A stretch of DNA of 19,231 nucleotides from JAGKXB01 sp964498835. Its GTDB lineage: Bacteria; Pseudomonadota; Gammaproteobacteria; Burkholderiales; Burkholderiaceae_D. The translations under genes and the position numbers were made by a program. The notes beneath the pieces are model-generated. The model was not told the DNA's origin and searched no databases. It saw only the letters and a program-made list of their open reading frames with translations. Positions 8,233-15,571 of this stretch are shown piece by piece; within the stretch, counting starts at the first letter, position 1; each line of letters opens with the position of its first letter. Location: contig CAZCIX010000039.1 in NCBI GenBank assembly GCA_964498835.1, positions 1-19,231 on the forward strand, written 5' to 3'.

Positions 8233-8997
8233 ATGAAACATATTCCTCGTAAGCGTTTTGGCCAGAATTTCTTGACCGATCAAACAGTGCTTGATGACAT
8301 CATCAGAGCGATTGCACCTAAGCAAGACGATGTGATGGTTGAAATTGGGCCTGGTTTGGGTGCAATGACCAATTTATTATTGCACTCGTTAAATCAGCTA
8401 CACGTGCTCGAGCTTGATCGTGATTTAGTTGCTTATTTACAAAAAAGATTTGATCCAACAAAACTGACTATTCATTCCGGTGATGCGTTGCGCTTTGATT
8501 TTTCTGCGATTGCAATTTCAGCAGGAAAAAAATTGCGTGTAGTTGGTAATTTGCCTTACAACATTTCTAGTCCTTTGTTATTCCATTTGGCTGAGGTTGC
8601 AGCGTTGGTTGAGGATCAACATTTTATGTTGCAAAAAGAAGTGGTAGAGCGCATGGTTGCCGCTCCTGGTAGCAAAGCATATGGGCGTTTGTCCGTCATG
8701 TTGCAGTGGCGCTATCAAATGGAATTGATATTTATTGTGCCCCCAACTGCTTTTGATCCGCCACCCAAAGTTGACTCCGCGATTGTGCGGATGATCCCTA
8801 TTGCACAGCCTTTGGTGTGTGATGCAGAAAAGTTAGAAGCTGTTGTGACTAAAGCATTTTCACAAAGACGCAAAGTGATACGTAATTGCGTCGCGGGGAT
8901 GTTTTCTGAAGAGGATTTAATTAACGCTGGTATTGATCCCGGGTCACGTGCTGAAACCGTGGCATTGGAGCAATTTGTTAATTTGGCAAATCAATAA
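8233..8997 (+). CDS. rsmA: 16S rRNA dimethyladenosine transferase RsmA (KsgA)
   Basis: S-adenosylmethionine-dependent dimethylation of two adjacent adenines in the 3'-terminal helix of 16S rRNA (A1518/A1519 in E. coli numbering), late in 30S assembly. Seen: RFGQNFL at the N terminus, SAM-binding motif I VEIGPGLGAMT (36-46), acidic motif LELDRDL (59-65), GDALRFDF, catalytic motif IV NLPYN (106-110), and PPPKVDSAIV (176-185) with FSQRRKVIRN (209-218) in the C-terminal part. The 254-residue length is normal. It starts four bases after pdxA. No clear intrinsic terminator follows. Confidence 0.97.
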   Translation: MKHIPRKRFGQNFLTDQTVLDDIIRAIAPKQDDVMVEIGPGLGAMTNLLLHSLNQLHVLELDRDLVAYLQKRFDPTKLTIHSGDALRFDFSAIAISAGKKLRVVGNLPYNISSPLLFHLAEVAALVEDQHFMLQKEVVERMVAAPGSKAYGRLSVMLQWRYQMELIFIVPPTAFDPPPKVDSAIVRMIPIAQPLVCDAEKLEAVVTKAFSQRRKVIRNCVAGMFSEEDLINAGIDPGSRAETVALEQFVNLANQ

Positions 8998-9269
8998 TAA
9001 CAATGCTTAAAATGTTGCCATAAGGATTTTTTTATCACTAGCTCAGTGTATTTCATACCGCATCGGTTAAAATTAATTTCTTGATTGAATCAACCCGGTT
9101 TTACTTTGCATTGATCTTCATGAAGCACTCTGTTGTATGACAAACGTTTGGTTTGTTCGGTTCGGTTTGTTTATGGATTATTGTATTTCCCGGTCGTTGT
9201 TGTGAAGTGAGGTGGTTCTATTTTTAGGCAGTCTTTGTAAAGTAATTTTGAACAGAAGATCACCATAAC
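8998..9269. other. Non-coding gap after rsmA
   Basis: No complete gene is seen. The stretch probably contains decayed 5' sequence of the yfiR-like gene that follows, because that remnant lacks the expected signal peptide. A perfect 10-bp palindrome CAAACGTTTG lies at 9141-9150, followed by GT-rich short repeats (GGTTTGTTCGGTTCGGTTTG at 9150-9169). No confident promoter is called. Confidence 0.4.
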
Positions 9270-9503
9270 ATGCTGAATGAATTCACTTTTCTCAAATTGG
9301 TGAGTCACTTTATTTTGTGTGTGTGCGCTAATTCTGGAGTGATAATGATGATTTGTAATAGCACGACGAATCATGAAAATGTAATGATCAGGTTTACTAG
9401 AGCAGATAATCGTATTGTTTTTGACGTTTCTCAGGAAGTGGCACGTTTGGTAGATTTTAAGTTAGATTCTCTATTTTTATATTTGGCCAGGACGGTACGA
9501 TGA
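9270..9503 (+). pseudogene. Truncated YfiR-like (DUF4154) remnant
   Basis: An open frame of 77 codons whose C-terminal half (VMIRFTRADNRIVFDV, then LARTVR) resembles the conserved end of YfiR/DUF4154 proteins, periplasmic repressors of YfiN-type diguanylate cyclases. The N-terminal part (NEFTFLKLVSHFILCV) resembles the YfiR segment just after the signal peptide. Normal YfiR proteins are about 170-190 residues with a signal peptide. Here the signal peptide and roughly 90 central residues appear to be missing, and an in-frame stop lies about 20 bases upstream of the ATG. The stop overlaps the start of the downstream GGDEF/EAL gene (ATGA), the arrangement expected of a yfiR-yfiN operon. Family assignment is from remembered motifs and position. 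A short, still translated protein cannot be excluded. Confidence 0.55.
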
Positions 9504-11395
9504 GTGAAGAGTGGTCTTTTTCTTCACCACGGCGGGTGACAACGACAGCGTTGGTCAATTTAGTGACAGCTGGTGCCGCCTTGTTTGTGGCGAGTGTGTG
9601 TTTGATTTTTTTCCAATTCCTTTCTTTGCGCAACGCTTTGATTGAAGATGTCAGCGTTCAAGCGATGATTATCAGTCACAATAGTGCCGCAGCATTGTTA
9701 TTTCATGATAAACGTGCCGGTGAAGAAACACTGGCTGCGTTGCGCTCCTCCCCAAGTGTTCAGGCGGCAGGTATTTTTACAGATAAGCGTGTTCCGCTTG
9801 CGTTGCAACAGCGTCCTAATGAGGCGCAAATTGGTTTGCCTTCTGATGCTTTGATTGCGGCCGGCTATAGCTTCTCATTAAATAGTCTTGAGGTAGCTCA
9901 ACGTATCAATCAAGATAGCCAATCGATAGGTTTTGTGGTTATTCGTGCTGGAATGCAGCAACTTTATGCGCGTTTGCTGAGTTATGCGGGGCTGATTTTA
10001 GCTGTGGCGTTAGGATCGTTGGCCGCTGCTTACCTTTTGCTTTCCAGAATGCGGCGTGCGGTGCTAAATAGTGAGGCGCACCTTGATTATTTGGCACATA
10101 TTGATTCATTGACAAATTTGCCGAATCGACGTGCCTTTAATGAACGTTTGAGTTACGCCATATCCGGAGCACATCAATTTGGTGGTGCAGTCGGATTATT
10201 GTTGTTGGATCTGGATAATTTTAAAGTAGTAAACGACACGCTAGGTCATAACAATGGAGATAAACTACTTAAGCTGGTTACGCAGCGTTTAATCGAAAGA
10301 TTACGTACCACTGATACGATTTGTCGTATTGGTGGCGATGAATTTGTCATCATTTTAGCATCCAGAAATGCTGCCGAAGAGATTGTTTCGGTTGCGGAAA
10401 AAGTGACGGCCGCATTAGCTCCACCATTTTTGTTAGGGATACATGAGATTTATGTGACTGCCAGCGTTGGGATTAGTGTTTATCCACAAGATGCTGAGGA
10501 TGTAGAAACGTTGATGCGAAACGCAGATACGGCTATGTATCAGGCCAAAAGTAGAGGAAAAAACGCTTATCAGAAATTCCATCCAGAAATGGATCAGCGT
10601 GCTCAGAAACGTTTGTCTCTGGAAGCTAAATTGCGTAAGGCCTTGGAGCGCGGAGAATTATTGTTGCATTATCAACCACAAGTGGATTTGTTTACTGGTA
10701 GGATTGTTGGCGTTGAGGCACTTGCTCGTTGGCATCATCCGGAATTAGGTTTTGTGAGCCCTGCCGAATTTATTCCAGTTGCGGAAGAAAGCGGTTTGAT
10801 TGTTTCACTTGGTCGTTGGGTTTTGCGTACTGCTTGTCAACAGGCTGCGACTTGGCATGATGCTGGTTTATTGGGCGACATGCATATGGCTGTCAATTTG
10901 TCAGTTCGTCAGACCAAAGATGGTGGTTTAATGAGTGATATTTTGAACATTCTTCGTGAAACAAATTTGTCTCCCAATCAACTTGAATTGGAAATTACGG
11001 AAAGTGTGTTGATGGAAAACGTCCATGCTAACGTTGAGTTGATGAAGCGCTTGCAAATGGAGGGTATCCATTTGTCGATTGATGATTTTGGTACAGGTTA
11101 TTCATCCATGGCGTATTTGAAGCGTTTTCCGATTGATAAGTTAAAAATTGATCGTAGTTTCGTCAGGGACATCCCTGGTGATGGGGATGATGAGGCGATT
11201 GCTACAGCAATCATCGCGATGGCGCATGGCTTAGGTATGTCGGTTGTTGCTGAGGGAATTGAAACGGAAGAGCAATTACAATTCTTGCGTTCCGCTGGTT
11301 GTGACATTATGCAGGGCTATTATTTTGCACGCCCTATGTCAGCGGGACAGTTAACTGCTTTGTTATTAGAGCGGCGCGCTGCGGCTGCTGCTTAA
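9500..11395 (+). CDS. YfiN-like membrane GGDEF/EAL protein (cyclic-di-GMP turnover)
   Basis: A 631-residue inner-membrane protein. A first transmembrane helix (about 18-42) is followed by a periplasmic sensor segment (about 43-155) of CHASE8/YfiN type, a second helix (about 160-182), a GGDEF domain (about 195-360) and an EAL domain (about 370-625). The active site GGDEF (278-282) is intact, and an inhibitory RxxD site (R269-D272) lies five residues before it. EAL residues are also complete: EAL 406-408, NLSVRQ, LEITES, IDDFGTGYSS, KIDRSF, AEGIETEEQ. Both synthesis and hydrolysis of cyclic di-GMP are therefore possible. The start overlaps the stop of the yfiR-like remnant by four bases. If that remnant is dead, the periplasmic brake on this enzyme may be gone, which is inference. 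Confidence 0.92.
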   Translation: MSEEWSFSSPRRVTTTALVNLVTAGAALFVASVCLIFFQFLSLRNALIEDVSVQAMIISHNSAAALLFHDKRAGEETLAALRSSPSVQAAGIFTDKRVPLALQQRPNEAQIGLPSDALIAAGYSFSLNSLEVAQRINQDSQSIGFVVIRAGMQQLYARLLSYAGLILAVALGSLAAAYLLLSRMRRAVLNSEAHLDYLAHIDSLTNLPNRRAFNERLSYAISGAHQFGGAVGLLLLDLDNFKVVNDTLGHNNGDKLLKLVTQRLIERLRTTDTICRIGGDEFVIILASRNAAEEIVSVAEKVTAALAPPFLLGIHEIYVTASVGISVYPQDAEDVETLMRNADTAMYQAKSRGKNAYQKFHPEMDQRAQKRLSLEAKLRKALERGELLLHYQPQVDLFTGRIVGVEALARWHHPELGFVSPAEFIPVAEESGLIVSLGRWVLRTACQQAATWHDAGLLGDMHMAVNLSVRQTKDGGLMSDILNILRETNLSPNQLELEITESVLMENVHANVELMKRLQMEGIHLSIDDFGTGYSSMAYLKRFPIDKLKIDRSFVRDIPGDGDDEAIATAIIAMAHGLGMSVVAEGIETEEQLQFLRSAGCDIMQGYYFARPMSAGQLTALLLERRAAAAA

Positions 11396-11454
11396 TCTGT
11401 GCGGTTGAATTTCAGTCAACAATAAGCAGACATAAAGGAAAAAAGTCATTTTAT

Positions 11455-11459
11455 AGGAG
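11455..11459 (+). promoter_or_regulatory. Shine-Dalgarno AGGAG deciding a GTG start
   Basis: AGGAG lies seven bases before GTG 11467, which begins a codon string encoding a clear signal peptide. No ATG is available at a suitable position, so GTG is taken as the start. Confidence 0.75.
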
Positions 11460-11466
11460 AAATAAG

Positions 11467-11844
11467 GTGTTCAAGTACTTATTGCTTGTATGTTTCTTTA
11501 TTTCTGAACAAGCTTATGCACAAGACATGTGCCAATTCGTTGTTGGTGCGAGTGTTATCACTTATGATGGATCATTTGTGGGCAAGTTGACTAATGCCTC
11601 TGAATCGGACTCCATATTCAACGGATACGGTACATACGGTAACCAAAACAGCGCATTGAGTATTTGGAATAGATACGGTGTGTATGGTGGGCAGAACTAT
11701 AGGCAGTCTCCATTTAATCCCTATACTTCCATTCCTCCTATTTTGGTTAAAGAGGGTAGGGTGATTGCCCGTTTTACAATCAACAAACATCTTAGTGGTG
11801 TGCCGAATATTAGCCCTTATGCTATTAAGTCTTGTAATTTTTAA
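11467..11844 (+). CDS. Small exported protein with YG/SIWN motifs, function unknown
   Basis: A 125-residue protein starting with GTG behind a strong AGGAG. Residues 1-18 (KYLLLVCFFISEQAYA) form a signal peptide, so the mature product is about 107 residues and periplasmic or secreted. The core has the spaced pattern YGTYGNQNSALSIWNRYG, a second YGG, and SPFNPYTSIPP. I recognise this pattern from scattered uncharacterised bacterial exported proteins but know no function. Two Cys, one at the start of the mature part (DMCQF) and one three residues from the end (KSCNF), could form a disulfide joining the termini. It lies 71 bases after the GGDEF/EAL gene and converges on recQ with a four-base overlap of the two stop regions. 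Confidence 0.8.
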   Translation: MFKYLLLVCFFISEQAYAQDMCQFVVGASVITYDGSFVGKLTNASESDSIFNGYGTYGNQNSALSIWNRYGVYGGQNYRQSPFNPYTSIPPILVKEGRVIARFTINKHLSGVPNISPYAIKSCNF

Positions 11845-13682
11845 TTAATAATCGAGTTGTTTATTAACGTGACGATTTCGTCGCCATACGTTTCCAATTT
11901 TTTCTCACCTACACCGGACACACCACGCAAAGCATATAAGGAGTTCGGTTTTCCTTTTGCAATTTCACGTAACGTTGCATCATGGAGGATGACATAGGCG
12001 GGGACATTATGTTTGCGAGCTGTTTCCACACGCCACCAGCGCAACTTGTCAAACAGGATCTGCTCTTGTGGAGATAAATCTGCTCCTATATCAGCGTGTG
12101 GTTTATTGTAAATACGCTTTGTTTTGATGGGTTTTTGGTATTGCCTTAGTTGTACGATTTCTTCGCCTCGTAATACGGGTCGTGCCTTGTCGGTTAATTT
12201 TAATGCGTGATAGGCATCATGGTCGACTATGACTAAACCCAGTGCAATGGTTTGTCGCAACACGGCACGCCATTCTGCTTCACTAAATTCGACTCCAATA
12301 CCAAAAGTGGAAAGCCGTTCGTGTTGCCATTGTTTGATTTTTTCTGACTCTATGCCACGCAAGACGTCAATTACGTGATTGGCACCGAAACGTTGATCGA
12401 CTCGATAAATCGCTGAAAGCAATTTTTGTACTGTAACTGTGCCATTGTATGCGGTTGGGGGATAAAGGCATATGTCGCAATTATTGCAGGCTGTGGAATG
12501 TTGTCCAAAATACTCCAGCAATCGAACTCGGCGGCAAGTAATGCTTTCACACAATGCTAGCATTGCATCGAGTTTTACCCCCAATATACGTTTAAATGTT
12601 TCCTCTGCTTCTGACTCGTCTATCATGCGACGTTGTTGCACCACATCGTGCAATCCATACGCCATCCAGGCACTGGCTGGGGCGCCATCACGACCAGCAC
12701 GGCCAGTTTCTTGGTAATACCCTTCAATACTTTTAGGTAAATCCAGATGCGCTACAAAGCGTACATCTGGTTTGTCTATTCCCATACCAAACGCAATCGT
12801 GGCAACCATCACAATACTGTCTTCGCGTAAGAATCTGGCTTGATGTTCGGTGCGTGTGGAATAGGCCATGCCAGCATGATAGGGTAAAGCCCTGATACCG
12901 TTTTCATTCAGAAAATCTGTAATTTCTTCTACTTTTCTACGTGATAGGCAATACACAATGCCGGCGTCGCCAGCATGTTCGCTACGAATAAAGTCCAGTA
13001 ATTGTTTGCGGCTATTAGTTTTCTCGACAATTTGATAGCGAATATTGGGACGATCAAATGACGCGACAAATTTTAAGGCATCATCAAGTTGTAAGCGTAG
13101 TGCGATTTCATCCCGCGTTTGTTGATCTGCCGTGGCAGTCAAGGCAATCCGTGGAACATTTGGAAAGCGCTCGTGTAATACAGATAACTTAATATATTCT
13201 GGGCGAAAATCATGGCCCCATTGCGATACGCAATGCGCCTCGTCAATTGCGAACAAGGCGATTTTGGATGCTTCCAACAGTGCTAGGCAGCGTGGATTCA
13301 TTAAACGTTCTGGTGCTACATACAGCAAATCCAAATCACTAGTACGCAGACGATATTCGATCTTTGCGGATTCCTCATGAGTTTGCGTGGAGTTAAGAAA
13401 TGCTGCGCGTACGCCAACTTCAGCCAGTGCGTCGACTTGATCTTGCATTAACGCAATCAAGGGGGAAATCACCACACCAACGCCATTACGTAGCAAGGCG
13501 GGGATTTGGTAGCACAGTGATTTTCCACCACCGGTCGGCATTAAAACCAGTGCATCACCGCCATTTGATACATGTTCGACAATCTGTGCTTGCTGATCAC
13601 GGAACGCGGTATAGCCGAAAACAGTTTCGAGAATGTGTAGTGCTTGCACTTGGTTTCGACGAGAATTAATCAGTCCAGACAA
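11841..13682 (-). CDS. recQ: ATP-dependent DNA helicase RecQ
   Basis: 3'-5' superfamily 2 helicase for recombination and replication-fork repair. The helicase core holds TGGGKS (50-55, Walker A), DEAHCVSQWGHDFRPEY (147-163), TATAD, SFDRPNI, and motif VI YYQETGRAGRDG (322-333). A zinc-binding RQC region follows, with C383, C399, C402 and C405. The HRDC domain is at the C terminus, about 535-610. The 613-residue length is normal. The only upstream start is TTG 13682, inside the end of uppP (17-bp overlap); a GTG at codon 12 (13649) is an alternative without overlap. No strong Shine-Dalgarno precedes either, so translational coupling to uppP is plausible. The 3' end overlaps the convergent small gene by four bases. 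Confidence 0.96.
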   Translation of the reverse strand: MSGLINSRRNQVQALHILETVFGYTAFRDQQAQIVEHVSNGGDALVLMPTGGGKSLCYQIPALLRNGVGVVISPLIALMQDQVDALAEVGVRAAFLNSTQTHEESAKIEYRLRTSDLDLLYVAPERLMNPRCLALLEASKIALFAIDEAHCVSQWGHDFRPEYIKLSVLHERFPNVPRIALTATADQQTRDEIALRLQLDDALKFVASFDRPNIRYQIVEKTNSRKQLLDFIRSEHAGDAGIVYCLSRRKVEEITDFLNENGIRALPYHAGMAYSTRTEHQARFLREDSIVMVATIAFGMGIDKPDVRFVAHLDLPKSIEGYYQETGRAGRDGAPASAWMAYGLHDVVQQRRMIDESEAEETFKRILGVKLDAMLALCESITCRRVRLLEYFGQHSTACNNCDICLYPPTAYNGTVTVQKLLSAIYRVDQRFGANHVIDVLRGIESEKIKQWQHERLSTFGIGVEFSEAEWRAVLRQTIALGLVIVDHDAYHALKLTDKARPVLRGEEIVQLRQYQKPIKTKRIYNKPHADIGADLSPQEQILFDKLRWWRVETARKHNVPAYVILHDATLREIAKGKPNSLYALRGVSGVGEKKLETYGDEIVTLINNSIIN

Positions 13683-14514
13683 CCCAGTTATTAGCCGCGC
13701 TGAGAATAATAATCAGGCCAAATGCAATACGATACCAGGCGAACACGGTGAAATCATGCGAGCTGATGTAGCGCAATAACCAGCGTACGCAAAAAAAAGC
13801 AGAAATAAACGCGGCTAATGTGCCCAAACCAAATAATGGTAAATCAGCTACAGATAGCAAACCCCAATCTTTATAGAGCGAGTATACGGTTGCGGCCAAT
13901 AAGGTTGGGATAGCAAGGAAAAATGAAAACTCAGTGGCTGCTTTGCGCGACAAACCAAACAGCATGCCGCCTATGATGGTTGCACCAGAGCGGCTAGTGC
14001 CAGGAATGAGTGCAAAAGCTTGGACACAACCTACTTTGAGTGCATCTAGAGCCGTCATGGTTTCTACTGTTTCAATGCGCGCAGTAACGAGGCTAGTTTT
14101 TTGGCGGCGCTCTACCCATAAAATAATGAATCCACCGACGATAAAAGCAAGTGCTACTGGTAAGGGGGCAAATAAAACAGCTTTAATTTTTTTGCTAAAC
14201 AAAACGCCAAAAATAGCAGCGGGAAGAAAGGCAATGAGTAAATTCAAGACAAAGCCACGCGCTTGAGTTTTGACATGATTTGTTTCGCTGAATAAATCCA
14301 CCAATACACTGCTAATTTTCAAGCGATATTCCCAACAGACGGCGAGTATTGCACCTGCTTGAATCACGATTTCAAATACTTTGACTTTTTCTCCCGTGAT
14401 ATTTAGCAGGCTGCCAGCCAGAATCAGGTGGCCAGTTGAGGAAATAGGCAAAAACTCCGTGAGCCCTTCAACGATGCCCATGATAATGACTTTGATTGCG
14501 AGTATGAAATCCAT
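13666..14514 (-). CDS. uppP: Undecaprenyl-diphosphatase UppP (BacA)
   Basis: Integral membrane phosphatase that converts undecaprenyl diphosphate to the monophosphate, recycling the lipid carrier for peptidoglycan and other surface polymers; it also confers bacitracin resistance. The 282-residue protein has the signature EGLTEFLPISSTGHL (16-30), with glutamates and His at catalytic positions. The second motif is PGTSRSGATIIGG (171-183), with the active-site Ser and Arg. Several hydrophobic segments fit a multi-pass fold. ATG 14514 is the start. recQ begins within its last codons, so the two genes form an operon. Confidence 0.97.
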   Translation of the reverse strand: MDFILAIKVIIMGIVEGLTEFLPISSTGHLILAGSLLNITGEKVKVFEIVIQAGAILAVCWEYRLKISSVLVDLFSETNHVKTQARGFVLNLLIAFLPAAIFGVLFSKKIKAVLFAPLPVALAFIVGGFIILWVERRQKTSLVTARIETVETMTALDALKVGCVQAFALIPGTSRSGATIIGGMLFGLSRKAATEFSFFLAIPTLLAATVYSLYKDWGLLSVADLPLFGLGTLAAFISAFFCVRWLLRYISSHDFTVFAWYRIAFGLIIILSAANNWVVWTD

Positions 14515-14580
14515 GATGGAGATGATTGGTGGATAGATTAATAATTGGTAGTAAATAGTTGCTTCTTTGATATTTAATAA

Positions 14581-14625
14581 TTTGCCATTTTAATGTTCAC
14601 TAGTGTGTATTATAAAAATGGCAAA
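14581..14625. promoter_or_regulatory. Perfect 11-bp inverted repeat between uppP and the orphan gene
   Basis: TTTGCCATTTT (14581-14591) and AAAATGGCAAA (14615-14625) are exact inverted copies separated by 23 AT-rich bases. It lies in the divergent gap, 67 bases from uppP and 56 from the orphan gene. It is not GC-rich and has no T-run, so it looks more like an operator than a terminator. The spacer contains TATTAT/TATAAA hexamers that could be part of a promoter. Confidence 0.55.
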
Positions 14626-14666
14626 GAGTAGTAAGAGTGATAAAAAACAAACGAAACATATTTTAT

Positions 14667-14673
14667 GAGGGAG
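14667..14673 (+). promoter_or_regulatory. Strong ribosome binding site of the orphan gene
   Basis: GAGGGAG lies seven bases before ATG 14681. It is stronger than the sites in front of the neighbouring housekeeping genes and supports this start and real translation of an otherwise unrecognised gene. Confidence 0.75.
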
Positions 14674-14680
14674 ATTCGCC

Positions 14681-15385
14681 ATGCTTTGTTTAAAAGCCGC
14701 AAATGCTTTTGGTCATTATATACGTCCTCTATCTAGATCAATTACAACAAATGCAACAAATTTATCCCCAACAAGTATGGGGTTTCGTGTGTTAGCCGAT
14801 GTTACGCCAAAAAATGGGTACCGATTGCCACCTGACCCGATTTTACTATTGGAAAGAAATGACGGACAGGCAGAAAAAGATCATTACGTTGTATTGGGAT
14901 ATTCTGGCCAAGATGAGCAAATGGCAAAAAGAATTATGGAAAATGGCGCACCATTTCAACGAATTTTTGTTCATCATGATCGTGAATATTGCCGAAGATT
15001 TACAGGGTATTCCACGGGCCGTATTTTTACATTAGGCGCTAAACTCGCAATCTTCACCCAAGTTATTAATCACCTTGGAATCGCAAATTACTCTTCTAAT
15101 GAGCTTTTATATGATCCTGAAAAGCTGAGTGAGGTACTCAAACATCCAGCATTCTACAAATATGAAGAAGGTTGTGGTCCCAGTGATGTGTGTTTTTATG
15201 CGCCTTTAAGAGAGTTAATGTCCAAAGAATTAAGCATATTAGATGCAAAAATTCCGAATAAACAGGAAAACAATAGCCTTGATGAGGCTCTTGCCATACA
15301 TCATGCTGCAAGCGCTGCGCTTGCAGAGTCTTATTCGGGCCCTTCTTTGAATAGCTCGCCTTACAATTTGGTGGATTATCTTTGA
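14681..15385 (+). CDS. Orphan 234-residue protein, function unknown
   Basis: Not recognised. The start is set by a strong GAGGGAG. The first 39 residues carry no acidic residue, are rich in Ser/Thr/Asn and have basic residues (K5, R15, R19, R36), but have no hydrophobic core for Sec export. This composition resembles type III secretion or organelle-targeting leaders, though composition alone proves nothing. The middle part (about 65-180) is a mixed alpha/beta-looking globular stretch (HYVVLGYSGQDEQ, FQRIFVHHDREYC, a GCGPSDVC loop). The C-terminal 35 residues are Ser/Ala/Asn-rich. No membrane segment is seen. It stands alone between uppP (divergent) and the copper group (convergent), with its own upstream inverted repeat. 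It could be an effector, a toxin-like protein or a lineage-specific enzyme. Confidence 0.75.
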   Translation: MLCLKAANAFGHYIRPLSRSITTNATNLSPTSMGFRVLADVTPKNGYRLPPDPILLLERNDGQAEKDHYVVLGYSGQDEQMAKRIMENGAPFQRIFVHHDREYCRRFTGYSTGRIFTLGAKLAIFTQVINHLGIANYSSNELLYDPEKLSEVLKHPAFYKYEEGCGPSDVCFYAPLRELMSKELSILDAKIPNKQENNSLDEALAIHHAASAALAESYSGPSLNSSPYNLVDYL

Positions 15386-15511
15386 TATAAGTTCGTCAGA
15401 TTAATTGTCATTGGTGCGGTTGTTTGCGGAGAATAAAGAAGAGTGATTCACATGTCTAAGTTTAGATGAATCTTGATTGGTGTGTTCGTGATAGAGGCGG
15501 GGTGATCAATC

Positions 15512-15547
15512 AAAAAACCAAATGATGGGCAAGGTTGATTCTTGCCC
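15512..15547 (-). terminator. Candidate intrinsic terminator after the copper oxidase gene
   Basis: On the minus strand, GGGCAAG-AATCAAC-CTTGCCC forms a perfect 7-bp stem with a 7-base loop (15547-15527). A run of six T follows at 15517-15512. The run starts about nine bases after the stem, so it is not a textbook terminator, but it lies 25 bases after the stop codon of the operon's last gene in the window. Confidence 0.55.
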
Positions 15548-15571
15548 GATTGTTGCTAGATTGGTGGGTGA

